17,320 nucleotides of DNA from Hyphochytrium catenoides. Its lineage: Eukaryota; Sar; Hyphochytriomycetes; Hyphochytriales; Hyphochytriaceae. Numbering within the stretch: the stretch's first letter is position 1; each line of letters opens with the position of its first letter. A program made the position numbers and the translations under genes. The stretch covers positions 1 to 17,320 of the forward strand of contig FLMG01001779.1 of assembly GCA_900088475.1 (NCBI GenBank), written 5' to 3'. Below the pieces are notes generated by a model. That model did no database searches. It worked only from the letters and a program-made list of their open reading frames with translations, and had not been told where the DNA came from. Below, piece after piece: positions 10,501 through 17,320 of this stretch.

Positions 10501-11584
10501 CTATAATAAGGCCTATCAGGTGCTCAGGTATGAGCATCTTGAAAGAGGAATGGGCAGTAGGAGGAGGACCAAATCCTCCTCTCTCTCCTCCCCTGGCAGG
10601 AGGAAAGTCGCCTGCTCTCCCTCTGCCATGAGGAGGAGCTTCTCGCCCAGCTCCATAGTCGAGATATCTATCATCTCTGTCCCTACTTCTATCACGCCGT
10701 CGCTCTCCTCCGCGATCTCCTCTCTCTAAGCTGCGGTCAAAGCGACGGTCCATCCGTTCTCGTCCGCCTCTTGGTCCTGTCTCTCGCTCTCTGCTTCTGA
10801 AAGGCTCCCTTCCTCCTCTTTCTCTGTCTCGGCTTCTTTCTCTCTCTTCTCGCCGAGAGGCTCTCTCTCTCTGACCACCGAATCTGCCTCCTCTGCCTCC
10901 ACGGTCATCTCTCTTGAATACAAAGCAGTTAAAGGACTGTTACTTTAGAAAACGATGGCCGGGACTAAGACGCGAATGGAAAGAGAGACTGAGTAGGCCC
11001 AAAATCGAGAGATCTCCTCCCGCAGCATGACCCATGTTATCTCTAAACGACAGCGCCTTACCCGACGGTCTCTGTCTCCTCTGTCTCTTGATCTGTCTCT
11101 CGGCTTCTCCCTATCTCCACCACCGCCACCCTGCCGTCCTCCTCTCCCTCTGTCTCCTCCTGCAGCTTCCTGCACGAGCAGAAAAAGTTCCATGAATTGT
11201 CAACTACGCAGGTACGCGAAAACCCAGCGAAAGCTACTTTGGCGTCTAAAGGGAAGTACTTCAGGCCAGGAAGCAGGCGCAATGAGACCACAAGAGACCT
11301 GGGACCGAAGATTGACAAGCGAGAGGAGAAGAGAAAGAAGTAAAGGAAGAAAGCTTGACCCGAGAAAGAGGAGAGCCTAAGCTTCACATCAATTCAAAGA
11401 AAAAACTTCCATCTGTATGGCGGGAGCGTACCACTGCCCCTGGAATGTGTGTCCTGTCTGGCTCTTCCATTGAAACAAGGATCATTCTCTATAAGAATAG
11501 CAAGAACCCAGTAGTAAGCAAAGCTCAATAATGTAGACTACACAGAGAAAGCAAAGCCCTTGTCGTCATATGGGGAGAGAGTGT

Positions 11585-11616
<32 letters not shown>

Positions 11617-14600
11617 AAGACAGCCAATCAGAGCGATACTGTGCTGACACGAGTGTGACACTCTTAGATAGAGAAAAGTCTGACCTGCATATCCAGAATC
11701 TGGTCCTTGGTGCCTGTGAGGATGATTATCCTATGCTTACTGGAGGATGGCATGTCATTCTCCGGAATCACTTTGATCTGGCACTTCGTCTCGTCCTCCA
11801 TCTCCCTTTGATAGCACCGGAGGAGTGTGTTAAAGGCTGCAAGTAGATCTAAAACGACGGGACAGGGAGAGGGAAGATAGCTCTGCCTTCTTACAAAGGA
11901 AGGAAGAAGGTCCACCCCTTTAAGGCAAAACGGCTTTGACAGACACCGTGACAATCCAGAAGAGATAAAGCTAGACATTCTTTCTCTCTCTTTCTCTCTC
12001 TCTCCCCCTTGCGATGGGCCACGAAGGTCCTTACTTGATGTGATTGCCTTTCTTCCCTATGATCCCTCCCACGGCAGCTTTGGGAACGACCATCTTGATG
12101 CTAACTTCGTCCTGGGAGGGATCATCTGGCATTCCTTTCAGCTGGGCACTTATCATCTCACTGATCATCGTTTTAGCCTAGAGGAAGAGAAGAACAAAAG
12201 CAGGTTGGGCCCATTAGACTAGATAAAGGCACACGACAAGAGAAGAAATAAAAGTAGGCTAAGAAGAAAAAGGATCAGAAAGAAAGAGAAACAGAGAGAG
12301 AGTTTCCAGGTGGCGAAGTGTACGCCTTGCGCGTGGGACCGGTTGCAGAAACAAAGAGGAAGGCTAGATGAAGCACTCACCTTCTCAACTTCTTCTAACG
12401 ACCCATTGATCATCACCGACCGGTCACTAGAGCCAAAGATAACGTCTTCCTGAGGGGCAATCTGAGGAAACAAAGTGCTCATCAGTAAAGAGTGAAGACA
12501 GGACCAGTGACACTTGTGCCTGCGGGCACAAGCCAACAGTATGTAGTGTTCAAGATAGAGCACTTCTTCAGCTTACCTTTACTCTAGCGCCAGTCTTGTC
12601 ACAGATGTCTTTGATGTTCTGTCCTCCTTTACCGATAAGAAAGCCCACCTGGTAGAGACGAAGAAAGAGTTTAGTTAAAACCCCTTCCACAGAGCACAAA
12701 AGATAGCCAGCCAACCATACGAACTGGATACGCGAAGAGACACGTAAAGATATAGAGAGAGACATAGAGGAAGAAAGCGGCGGGGGAAAGGGCAGAGAGA
12801 GAGAGGAGAGAAACATGGAGTCCACAAGCAAAAGGGCGAAGGCGTAATCCAGGGAAGAAGTGATAGAGCCATCCTTCTTACCGCCTTATTGGGAACATTG
12901 ACGATGACCCCTGAACCTTCTATCGATTGCTCATAGGCTCTCCCACCTGCGGTCTCTTTAACACGCGATAGGGCCTAACAATGTAGAGCTTCCTTAGTCA
13001 TAAACATTAGCAACCACGTCCTCGACGGTCTGCACTCTCTCTCTTATCCTCCCACCCGCTTCAGGAAAGCTAGGTGCAAGACTGTCGGCGATGGCCTCTC
13101 TTCTCTCTCGCCACCAAAGGAAAGTCCGCTTCTCCAAAGCCATGATTTTGCCAGTGAACCCGTTCTCTGTTCTGTCTCTTGACCTTTCATCGCCCAGTGC
13201 CTTGTCTTGCTTCCGCTTGTACTCACCTCGTTTACTTTGGCCTCCGTCTCGCCTATGATTGTGACTATTCTTTCTTTACTGCCTGGGGGCATGTCATCCA
13301 AATGTGCCACCCGAACCTGTGCCCCAGCTCTCAGAATGACAATCGGATGGAAGTTCAAAGGCTAAAAGGTGTCCAGACCTGTGTGTTTGTGGCTTCTGAA
13401 AGTTGAGCGATACCTTTCCCACCCTTTCCGATGAGCATGCCAGCGCTATCATTTGAGATCAGCCACTTCACGATGTATTTGCCTACAGCGAAGAATATGA
13501 CAGGACCCGAGATTGGTGACCTTCGCGATCAAGATAGTGCTGTTCTACTTCTAAAGCAGACAGGCGCTGCTACTCTTAGCTTTCCCCTTGTTCCTAGCTG
13601 GTGGCCTCTCTGGGTTCTCTTTCACCCTGCCGTCCTAGTAGCCGATCATTGGCTTACCGCTAAGACTGACCACCTTATCTGTTCCATCATGGACCTCGAG
13701 CTCTCTGGCTCTATCAAGCATCGCCGCCCTCATGATGTCCATAAGCATTAACTGCAAGCAGTGACAGCGCAAATGCTGTCAGCGATATCGGTGACAACTG
13801 AGAAGGAACGGAGATGTAGGAACGGCACTGGGGCCCTTAGAAGCTGAAAGCCGCAGCAAAGAAAGCGCAAGTTGATGGGGGCATTCTTAGTTTCTCGTAC
13901 TTGTGCCTTGCCTACTCCTCCCAAAGGCCCTGTAAGGGTGACAAGCTTCTCCTCAGGATGGCCAGGAGCTGCATGTGGCTGGACCAGCACTTTGCAGTGG
14001 CATTTATCAGAGATCTCACGTACAGCTGAGCCCTTTTTGCTACAGCGAGAGAGAGACAGTCGATCTGAGCAACTCCAAGGAAGAAGGAATAACAGGTGAA
14101 TGGGATCAAAGCAAGCAGAAAGAGAACGGGAAGAGAGACAGAGACTGCGTGGAAGTTGCAAGAGGACGATAGCTGACGCGACAGAGCAAATCGGCCATTA
14201 AGCTATTTAATGCAGCAGCATTAGGCCTGCATTGCTTACCCGATGACGGCTCCCACATAGTCAGCGGGGATCATGATGGTCACGGCCACAGGCATTCCCT
14301 TATCAACGCCCACGTTCTGTCTTTTGGCTATAGAAAGGCATTAGGTGAGGAGGGGCACAGCAAAAAAGAGGAGGAAGAGAGAGAATAATCGGTACCCAGA
14401 AGAGGCCATCACGGCCCTGCGAGCAAGAAGAGAGGACAGACAGCATTGAAGTGTAGACCAGCAGAACTCAGCACGCTAAGACTTTGGTCGTCGTAGCAGT
14501 GGCTCGCCAGAGAGAGTGAGAGATATAAGAGAGAAAGAGGGAGAGACAGACAAAGAGAAAAAAGAGAGAGAGAGAGAGAGACATAGACAGAGCGAGAGAG

Positions 14601-15421
14601 GGAAGGAGAGGAGGTTGAGTGGAGAAGGGTCCAGTTGCATCTCTACCTCTTGGCGAGCTTGAGGTCGATCCACCACGAGGACGCTTCTTCTCTCCTTCAC
14701 CAGCTGCGGGCTTAGCTTCATTCTCGGTCTTTACTTCTTTCTCTTCCTCTGCTTGGCTTTTCTCTTCTCCTTGCCCTTCGGTAGTGTCTGTAGGAGAGCT
14801 GTCCTCTACCTCCATGGCTGAGCTCTTGTCCGCCTCATCCACTTCAATTTGCGCCGATGTACTCTCTGTTTCTTCCTTGACTTCCGTTCCAGCTGGTTCT
14901 TTCTCTTCCTCCTTCTCCTCCACTTCAACTTTCGTCTCTGTCTCGCCGCTACCTTGCTCGACTTCTTCAGGCTCTCTGACTTCTGGGGCTTCTTCTTCTT
15001 TCTCTCTCTCCATTGTCTCAGCCGCGGACGGCTCTACTTGCCCTGCGCGGTCCGTTTCTGTCTCTTCCTTCATCGACTCCTCTGATGCTACTTCTTCCTG
15101 AAGTGGTGCGACGCTTTGAACGTCGGTTGCACTGTCTTCTCCACCCTGACCTGCCTCCAGGCTGTGCATTTCTTCTTGTATGTCTTGAAAACTGTCAAGA
15201 TCTCCTCCTTTTGCCCCATTAGAATCTCCATCTGCTTCCATGCTATCTGTGACGGGTTCTACGGTGGCTTCCAGAGCTCCATTCTCTTCTTTGGCTTCAG
15301 CGTCTAACTTGCCTTCATCTTCATCGGCTTGACCTTGACCGTCACCTTTCTCTAAATCGTTCCGCACTTCTTCCCCTTCCGCAGGGGCGCCCGGCGCAAG
15401 AGTCTCTTGCTCGGACTCCAT
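7504..15421 (-). CDS. Six-KH-domain RNA-binding protein with acidic N-terminus and RGG/Pro-Tyr-rich linkers, 21 exons
   Basis: Exons in coding order: 15421-14647, 14327-14240, 14039-13901, 13751-13658, 13482-13379, 13316-13227, 12974-12882, 12648-12577, 12461-12381, 12177-12035, 11805-11685, 11488-11432, 11169-11062, 10912-10458, 10321-10191, 10025-9855, 9659-9498, 9145-8940, 8729-8651, 8389-7935, 7662-7504. All are GT-AG and phase-consistent: 3783 nt, 1260 aa. The first ATG is at 15421, with an in-frame TAA 33 nt upstream. Layout: acidic region 1-250; KH1 272-352; KH2 367-440; KH3 453-523; KH4 537-608; RGG/RD/RE-rich 620-778; KH5 779-846; Gly/Pro/Tyr-rich 850-1186; KH6 1187-1255. GXXG loops are GKKG, GKGG, GKGG, GKKG, GKGG and GKGG. 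KH domains bind short single-stranded C/U-rich RNA or DNA. PCBP, FUBP and vigilin families share the domains, but I recognise no ortholog with this exact order. A role in RNA processing or translation is inference. Confidence 0.88.
7522..8000 (-). other. KH domain 6 (GKGG loop), exons 20-21
   Basis: TMNIPAHLAGAVLGKGG, HVIKE, a phase-0 intron, then ISGTSGARIKMQTQ, AVYRPLTLSG, and helix C APKEIDMAERMINDIL. The protein ends five residues later (AQNGG, TAG). Helix C is uninterrupted, as in KH5, and the GAP.EI.MA.R.I signature is shared with KH5. Confidence 0.9.
8001..8389 (-). repeat. Imperfect GYERxGGG peptide repeats in exon 20
   Basis: Between SYDSRGGGGVGYGERG and GYERAGRGY the protein repeats a roughly 7-10-residue unit (GYERRGGG, LERGGG, AYDRGGG, YERSAGE, GYERAGRG). 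The matching DNA repeat is visible on + as CTCTCGTAACC/CTCTCGTAGCC at about 8200-8300. It sits directly ahead of KH6. Confidence 0.8.
8651..10025 (-). other. Pro/Gly/Tyr-rich low-complexity region (exons 16-19)
   Basis: Spliced exons 16-19 read PPPRGGGGGGPAPYYETRGPP, YGGGSGGGRGYEDLPPSR, PPPAYQPPTLSYQPPSSGY, GGYPYGGGGGMDMPPP and SMSGSYDTYLPPPGPD. The spaced tyrosines in Pro/Gly context resemble prion-like or FUBP-type tails. Exon ends are phase 1/1, 1/1, 1/0 and 0/1. Confidence 0.8.
9146..9497 (-). other. KH-gene intron 17 (352 nt, longest in the window)
   Basis: Donor GTAAAC next to 9498, acceptor GTGCAG next to 9145. It is CT-rich in the sense strand near its 3' end. I see no embedded RNA gene or convincing coding segment. 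Confidence 0.75.
10095..10140 (-). repeat. CT (+) / GA (sense) tract in KH intron 15
   Basis: CT dinucleotide run, then CTCGCTCGCTTTCTGCC and CTTT repeats on +. Its core GCTTTCTGCCTTTCT is nearly the reverse complement of AGAGAGGCAGAAAGAGAG in intron 14 (10361-10378). Confidence 0.8.
10204..10543 (-). other. KH domain 5 (GKGG loop), exons 14-15
   Basis: FKMLIPEHLIGLIIGKGG, helix B ATIKTLNDLS, a phase-2 intron in the next Arg codon, strand 2 CTINVTG, then LPGQDREVTIIG and helix C APENIEMARRLIENRL. Unlike KH1-KH4, helix C is uninterrupted. Confidence 0.9.
10339..10406 (-). repeat. GA (+) / CT (sense) tract in KH intron 14
   Basis: A purine tract on + with GACA and GGCAG interruptions, forming the long polypyrimidine stretch ahead of the exon 15 acceptor in the transcript. 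Confidence 0.8.
10544..11169 (-). other. RGG / RD / RE-rich linker (exon 13 and most of exon 14)
   Basis: The translation contains GGDRGRGGRQGGGGG, PRDRSRDRGDRDRR, DDRGGRGGRFGGQ and long Arg-Asp/Arg-Glu/Arg-Ser runs, ending GGERGGFGPPPTAHSS immediately before KH5. Such regions are usual for nonspecific RNA binding, arginine methylation and condensate formation; that role is inferred here. Confidence 0.85.
11585..11630 (-). repeat. GA (+) / CT (sense) simple repeat in KH intron 11
   Basis: Uninterrupted purine GA/GAAA from 11599 to 11620 with flanking GATA interruptions. In the transcript this is UCUUUCUCUCU..., complementary to the GA-rich tract of intron 10. Confidence 0.85.
11978..12010 (-). 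repeat. CT (+) / GA (sense) tract in KH intron 10
   Basis: A 33-nt uninterrupted pyrimidine run on +. The pre-mRNA therefore has a GA-rich tract soon after the exon 10 donor, the opposite polarity to most introns of this gene. Confidence 0.85.
12145..12908 (-). other. KH domain 3 (GKGG loop), exons 7-10
   Basis: VIVNVPNKA, then VGFLIGKGGQNIKDI and CDKTGARVK, then IAPQEDVIFGSSDRSVMING and SLEEVEK, then AKTMISEMIS. The first two joints follow strand 1 and strand 2 and the third cuts helix C; all three are phase 0. This is the closest of the six to textbook KH consensus. Confidence 0.9.
12739..12815 (-). repeat. Purine-rich (+) / CT-rich (sense) tract in KH intron 7
   Basis: Interrupted GAGAGA/GGAAG repeats on +, giving CU-rich intronic RNA between exons 7 and 8 (both KH3). 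Confidence 0.7.
12945..13480 (-). other. KH domain 2 (GKGG loop), exons 5-7
   Basis: KYIVKWLISNDSAGMLIGKGG, then GIAQLSEATNTQ, spliced across a 62-nt intron to VRVAHLDDMPPGSKERIVTI, then ETEAKVNE, spliced to ALSRVKETAG. The phase-0 junction at CACACAG|GTCTGG restores a normal-length KH fold. The alternative GTATCG donor would delete most of helix B. Confidence 0.85.
13698..14289 (-). other. KH domain 1 (GKKG loop), spread over exons 2-4
   Basis: Strand 1 and helix A: VAVTIMIPADYVGAVIG; GXXG loop GKKG; helix B SAVREISDKC; strand 2 KVLVQPH; strand 3 KLVTLTG; helix C begins VGKAQ and continues LMLMDIMRAAM after intron 3. One intron splits the first glycine codon of the loop; another, phase 0, cuts helix C. 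Confidence 0.85.
13762..13781 (-). repeat. Hairpin with 7-bp stem directly upstream of the exon 4 acceptor in KH intron 3
   Basis: Arms TGACAGC (13762-13768) and GCTGTCA (13775-13781) are perfect complements around a 6-nt loop. In the sense strand the stem ends about 10 nt before the acceptor (CTGCTTGCAG|TTAATG). Confidence 0.75.
14328..14646 (-). other. KH-gene intron 1 (319 nt) with long polypyrimidine repeat
   Basis: Donor GTAGAG next to 14647, acceptor CTATAG next to 14327. The sense strand carries a CT-repeat tract (GA-rich on + at about 14519-14620). Read through, exon 1's frame continues for about 60 Leu/Ser-rich codons before a stop, typical of translated CT repeat rather than protein. 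Confidence 0.75.
14519..14620 (-). repeat. Polypurine (+) / polypyrimidine (sense) simple-sequence tract in KH intron 1
   Basis: Mostly AG dinucleotides with interruptions; the longest uninterrupted AG run is around 14562-14580. In the pre-mRNA it is a CU-rich stretch, the ligand class favoured by poly-C/CU-binding KH proteins. Confidence 0.85.
14647..15421 (-). other. Exon 1 of the KH gene: acidic, Glu-rich low-complexity domain (258 aa)
   Basis: One unbroken 775-nt exon encodes MESEQETLAPGAPAEGEEV... with dense Glu/Asp, few aromatics, and many E-V-E/E-E-K runs. It ends in a basic tail, GEKKRPRGGSTSSSPRG, that could act as a nuclear signal. No folded domain is recognisable. It exits in phase 1 at CCAAGAG|GTAGAG. 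Confidence 0.85.
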
Positions 15422-15861
15422 GTGATACCGAACGTACCGGACTATTAAAGCTTATGGTGCGGCTTCTCCCGAAGGGTGCATGAGCGACAGCAAAACAATA
15501 GTAGAAAGCAGGTACTTCTGCCTTGATAGCACAAGTAACACCTACTCGATGGGACGATTTCAAAGGGCCACAGCTTGCTGCTATCAGATGCGCTGCTAAC
15601 GTCTGTTCCGCCAGGCCTATGAGCGACACCGAGGCTCTACGGATCCCATGTGCTGCGGCAATAATCTCTGCCAAGTCTCTAGATACCGCAATCTGGAGCT
15701 GCGGTCGAAGATGCTCCAGAGAACCAGAAACCTTGGAATCGTCAGAGTGGCAAGAAGAGTCCCGATATTCCGAATGATTATTCTTATATCCCGAATACAA
15801 TACACTTCATGTCTCTTTCGTGTGGTTATCAAGGCAGTCATCTATAGGTAATCACATATTG

Positions 15862-15876
15862 ATGATCAAAGATCAT
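15862..15876. repeat. Short palindrome ATGATC-AAA-GATCAT
   Basis: A perfect 6-bp inverted repeat with a 3-nt AAA spacer, about 440 bp upstream of the KH start codon. It could be a dimeric factor site, but short palindromes like this occur by chance. Confidence 0.5.
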
Positions 15877-15909
15877 GGGGATCTGGTATTCCCATTCTCC
15901 CCACGACTG

Positions 15910-16110
15910 TGTTGGGGGCGAGAGAGAGATGAGACAGAGTGACATACATATAGATAGTGAAGACAAACAATGGAAGAGAGAGACAGACAGACAGACACAG
16001 AGACAAACAGATAAAAGAGAGCAATAGACAAGACAGAGTATCTCGAGATGGGATGAAGTAGAGACCGAGAGCAGAGAGAGAGGAACGAGCAAGAAGGTAG
16101 CGATGGAGAG
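15910..16110. repeat. GA / GACA simple-sequence region upstream of the KH gene
   Basis: Includes GACAGACAGACAGACACAG near 15981-16000 and many GAGA runs. On the - strand it reads CTGT/CT-rich, the same polarity as most KH introns. Confidence 0.75.
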
Positions 16111-16463
16111 AGATACTACTGAAGGACAAAACAATAAACGACAAAGGCAAGCCTCCTGCCAAGCAGAGAAAGAGTCCACAATCTTCTTCATTAGCGCCGT
16201 TCTCCGTCCGACCGTGTCTTCGTTGGTACTTCATGGCTCTGGTGAGCCAGACGATGGAGTGCTAGCCGAACGACAATCTGTAGAATATGCAACGTTGATG
16301 ATCCAGCCTTCCTGTTCGTTATTGGAGACAGCCCATTATGGAAAGCTTGTTATTGTCAGTTTCCAGCGATCGATGCTATTCCTGCCAGCTCTAGGTACAG
16401 TTTGGAGCTAGGAAAGAACCATACAAGACTTTTTTATAATCTGGTTATGCCTGGCAGTGGCCA

Positions 16464-16472
16464 TATATAAAG
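16464..16472 (+). promoter_or_regulatory. TATA-box-like sequence TATATAAAG (weak)
   Basis: It matches a TATA consensus in + orientation but lies about 100 nt beyond the PDI stop and points into PDI antisense. No + gene follows in the window. It may simply be AT-rich 3' UTR. It is enclosed by short complementary CTGGC and GCCAG. Confidence 0.2.
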
Positions 16473-16564
16473 CCAGTCCACCACCTCATCTCTCTTATCA
16501 GATGTCATCACTATCCTATGCTTGTCTAGCCTATCTCCCTTAGACTACATAATGAGATTCAAGT

Positions 16565-17320
16565 CTAGAGCTCCTCATGCTTGACCGTCTTTCCGGGTCC
16601 AGGACCAAAGACCTCACCATCAAGCTCGAAACCAATGGTTACCTTCTGCTGAAGGAAGGAGACAAAGGAAGCTACATCGCGTCCTCCATCATAGTCGATA
16701 GGGTTGTTGGGGTCATTTGCAGGGAAGAACTTGATGGTAGGGAAGCCCTGGATGTTAACCTTAGGGTGGTCAATCTCGTTGGCTGTAGAGTCCATCTTAG
16801 CAATAATGAGAGAAGGAATGTCGGCAAACTTCTCAGCAAGCTCTTCATACTTTGGCGCCAGAGCCTTGCAGTGGCCACACCAAGGGGCATAGAACTCCAT
16901 AAGAACATCGTGCTTCCCCCCGTGGTTAAGCACAACCTCCTCGAAATTCTTGCCGACAATAGTCTTCACTGCCTCATCGTCGTTCTCAGGAATCTCCTCG
17001 GACTTCAGAGTAGGCTTAAGCTTGCCCGCGAAGTAGTCATCAAGGAACGCAGAGAGGTCATCGGCATCAAAGTTCTCAGCACGAGCAGGGTGTTCGAACT
17101 TCTTGATACCTCCAGCCATCTTGACAACAAGGGCACGAGGCATCTCATCCTTCTTAACGGCAAAGTAGTCAACAATCCGGTCCTCGTGGGAAGGAACAAT
17201 GATCACAAGAAGCTTGCCACGGAACTTCTTAGCCACGGTCTCCAGAGCCGCCTTGTTAGCGTCCTTCTGGTTCTCTACATCCAAAAAGGTGAGAAGATGG
17301 GTGTCATAGTCACCACCGAA
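16565..17320 (-). CDS. Protein disulfide isomerase, C-terminal part (b' end, a' domain, HEEL), 5'-partial
   Basis: PDI forms and shuffles disulfide bonds in secretory proteins in the ER lumen. The visible 251 residues run off the right edge in an open frame beginning FGGDYDTHLLTF, typical of the end of the PDI b' domain. Next come LLVIIVPSHEDRIVDYFAVK, the b'-a' connector (FAGKLKPTLKSEEIPEN), and VGKNFEEVVLN starting the a' thioredoxin fold. The active site APWCGHCKALAPKYEEL lies near residues 145-161, CGHC at 148-151 (about 16868-16879). The cis-proline loop is QGFPTIKFFPAND (Pro about residue 194). The C-terminus KTVKHEEL is a KDEL-like ER-retrieval signal. No intron occurs in the visible 756 nt and lysines are almost all AAG, suggesting high expression. 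The a and b domains and the signal peptide lie outside the window. Confidence 0.96.
   Translation of the reverse strand, partial: FGGDYDTHLLTFLDVENQKDANKAALETVAKKFRGKLLVIIVPSHEDRIVDYFAVKKDEMPRALVVKMAGGIKKFEHPARAENFDADDLSAFLDDYFAGKLKPTLKSEEIPENDDEAVKTIVGKNFEEVVLNHGGKHDVLMEFYAPWCGHCKALAPKYEELAEKFADIPSLIIAKMDSTANEIDHPKVNIQGFPTIKFFPANDPNNPIDYDGGRDVASFVSFLQQKVTIGFELDGEVFGPGPGKTVKHEEL

Larger units (their letters stand above)
11465..12105 (-). other. KH domain 4 (GKKG loop), exons 10-12
   Basis: VSIKMVVPKAAVGGIIGKKG, then NHIK, spliced in phase 2 within the Lys codon to EMEDETKCQIKV, then SSSKHRIIILTG, TKDQILDMQ, and after a phase-0 intron RMILVSMEE. The exon 11 acceptor (CAAAG|GGAG) was chosen because it gives the correct helix B length and phase. 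Confidence 0.85.
15422..16564. other. Intergenic region between the KH-gene start and the PDI stop
   Basis: Both genes are on -, so this 1143-nt stretch should hold the PDI 3' UTR and the KH promoter and 5' UTR. Contents: a fairly balanced segment with open frames on both strands (about 15480-15850), a small hairpin at 15862-15876, a GA/GACA tract (15910-16110) and a TATATAAAG at 16464-16472. No frame matches a family I know. A 5' UTR intron of the KH gene is possible because the tract resembles its CT-rich introns. Confidence 0.6.

Noticed and set aside
13379-13482. Alternative donor GTATCG within KH2 exon 5
   Set aside because: Using it would remove KH2 helix B; the downstream donor at 13378 gives a complete KH fold and correct phase.
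14619-15101. 160-codon open frame on + opposite the acidic exon, Ser/Phe-rich
   Set aside because: It is the antisense shadow of Glu/Lys/Asp codons in exon 1 of the KH gene; composition is pure complement and no domain is present.
15975-16000. GACA repeats as a possible CRISPR or satellite array
   Set aside because: Units are 4 nt with no spacers; this is a simple microsatellite.
15838-16234. - strand frames of about 120 codons rich in Leu/Ser/Cys
   Set aside because: They are translations of the CT/CTGT simple-sequence tract; no start context or family signature.

Overview
This is nuclear DNA from an intron-dense eukaryote, most likely a unicellular alga or other protist. Genes are split by many short GT-AG introns (about 41-352 nt). 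CTAAY branch-point-like motifs precede several acceptors, the proteins are canonical nuclear and ER proteins, and there is no sign of operons or ribosome binding sites. I could not assign a lineage from sequence alone.

Three protein genes are supported. (1) On the + strand, from the left edge to 6947, lies a 5'-truncated gene for Mediator subunit MED14. I rebuilt it as 23 exons whose splice phases all agree (3399 nt, 1132 aa plus stop). (2) On the - strand, 15421 to 7504, lies a complete 21-exon gene (3783 nt, 1260 aa). It encodes an RNA-binding protein with an acidic N-terminus, four tightly packed KH domains, an RGG/RD-rich linker, a fifth KH domain, a Pro/Gly/Tyr-rich stretch with GYER-type repeats, and a sixth KH domain at the C-terminus. 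(3) On the - strand, from the right edge to 16565, lies the 3' part of a protein disulfide isomerase gene with a CGHC thioredoxin domain and a C-terminal HEEL ER-retention signal.

Layout: MED14 and the KH gene converge tail to tail across a 556-nt spacer (6948-7503). The KH and PDI genes run in the same direction, separated by 1143 nt (15422-16564) that must hold the KH promoter and 5' UTR and the PDI 3' end. I found no mobile element, CRISPR array, tRNA or rRNA. Repeats are GA/CT and GACA simple-sequence tracts concentrated in KH introns and upstream of the KH gene, plus a few small hairpins and one tandem duplication.

The genes do not form a pathway: transcription co-activator scaffold, RNA-binding protein and ER oxidative folding. 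The most interesting material is in the KH gene: its domain architecture, the equivalent phase-0 introns in four KH domains, and complementary purine/pyrimidine tracts flanking KH-encoding exons. Two further points are a strong hairpin in the longest MED14 intron and a Lys/Gly-rich micro-exon in MED14.
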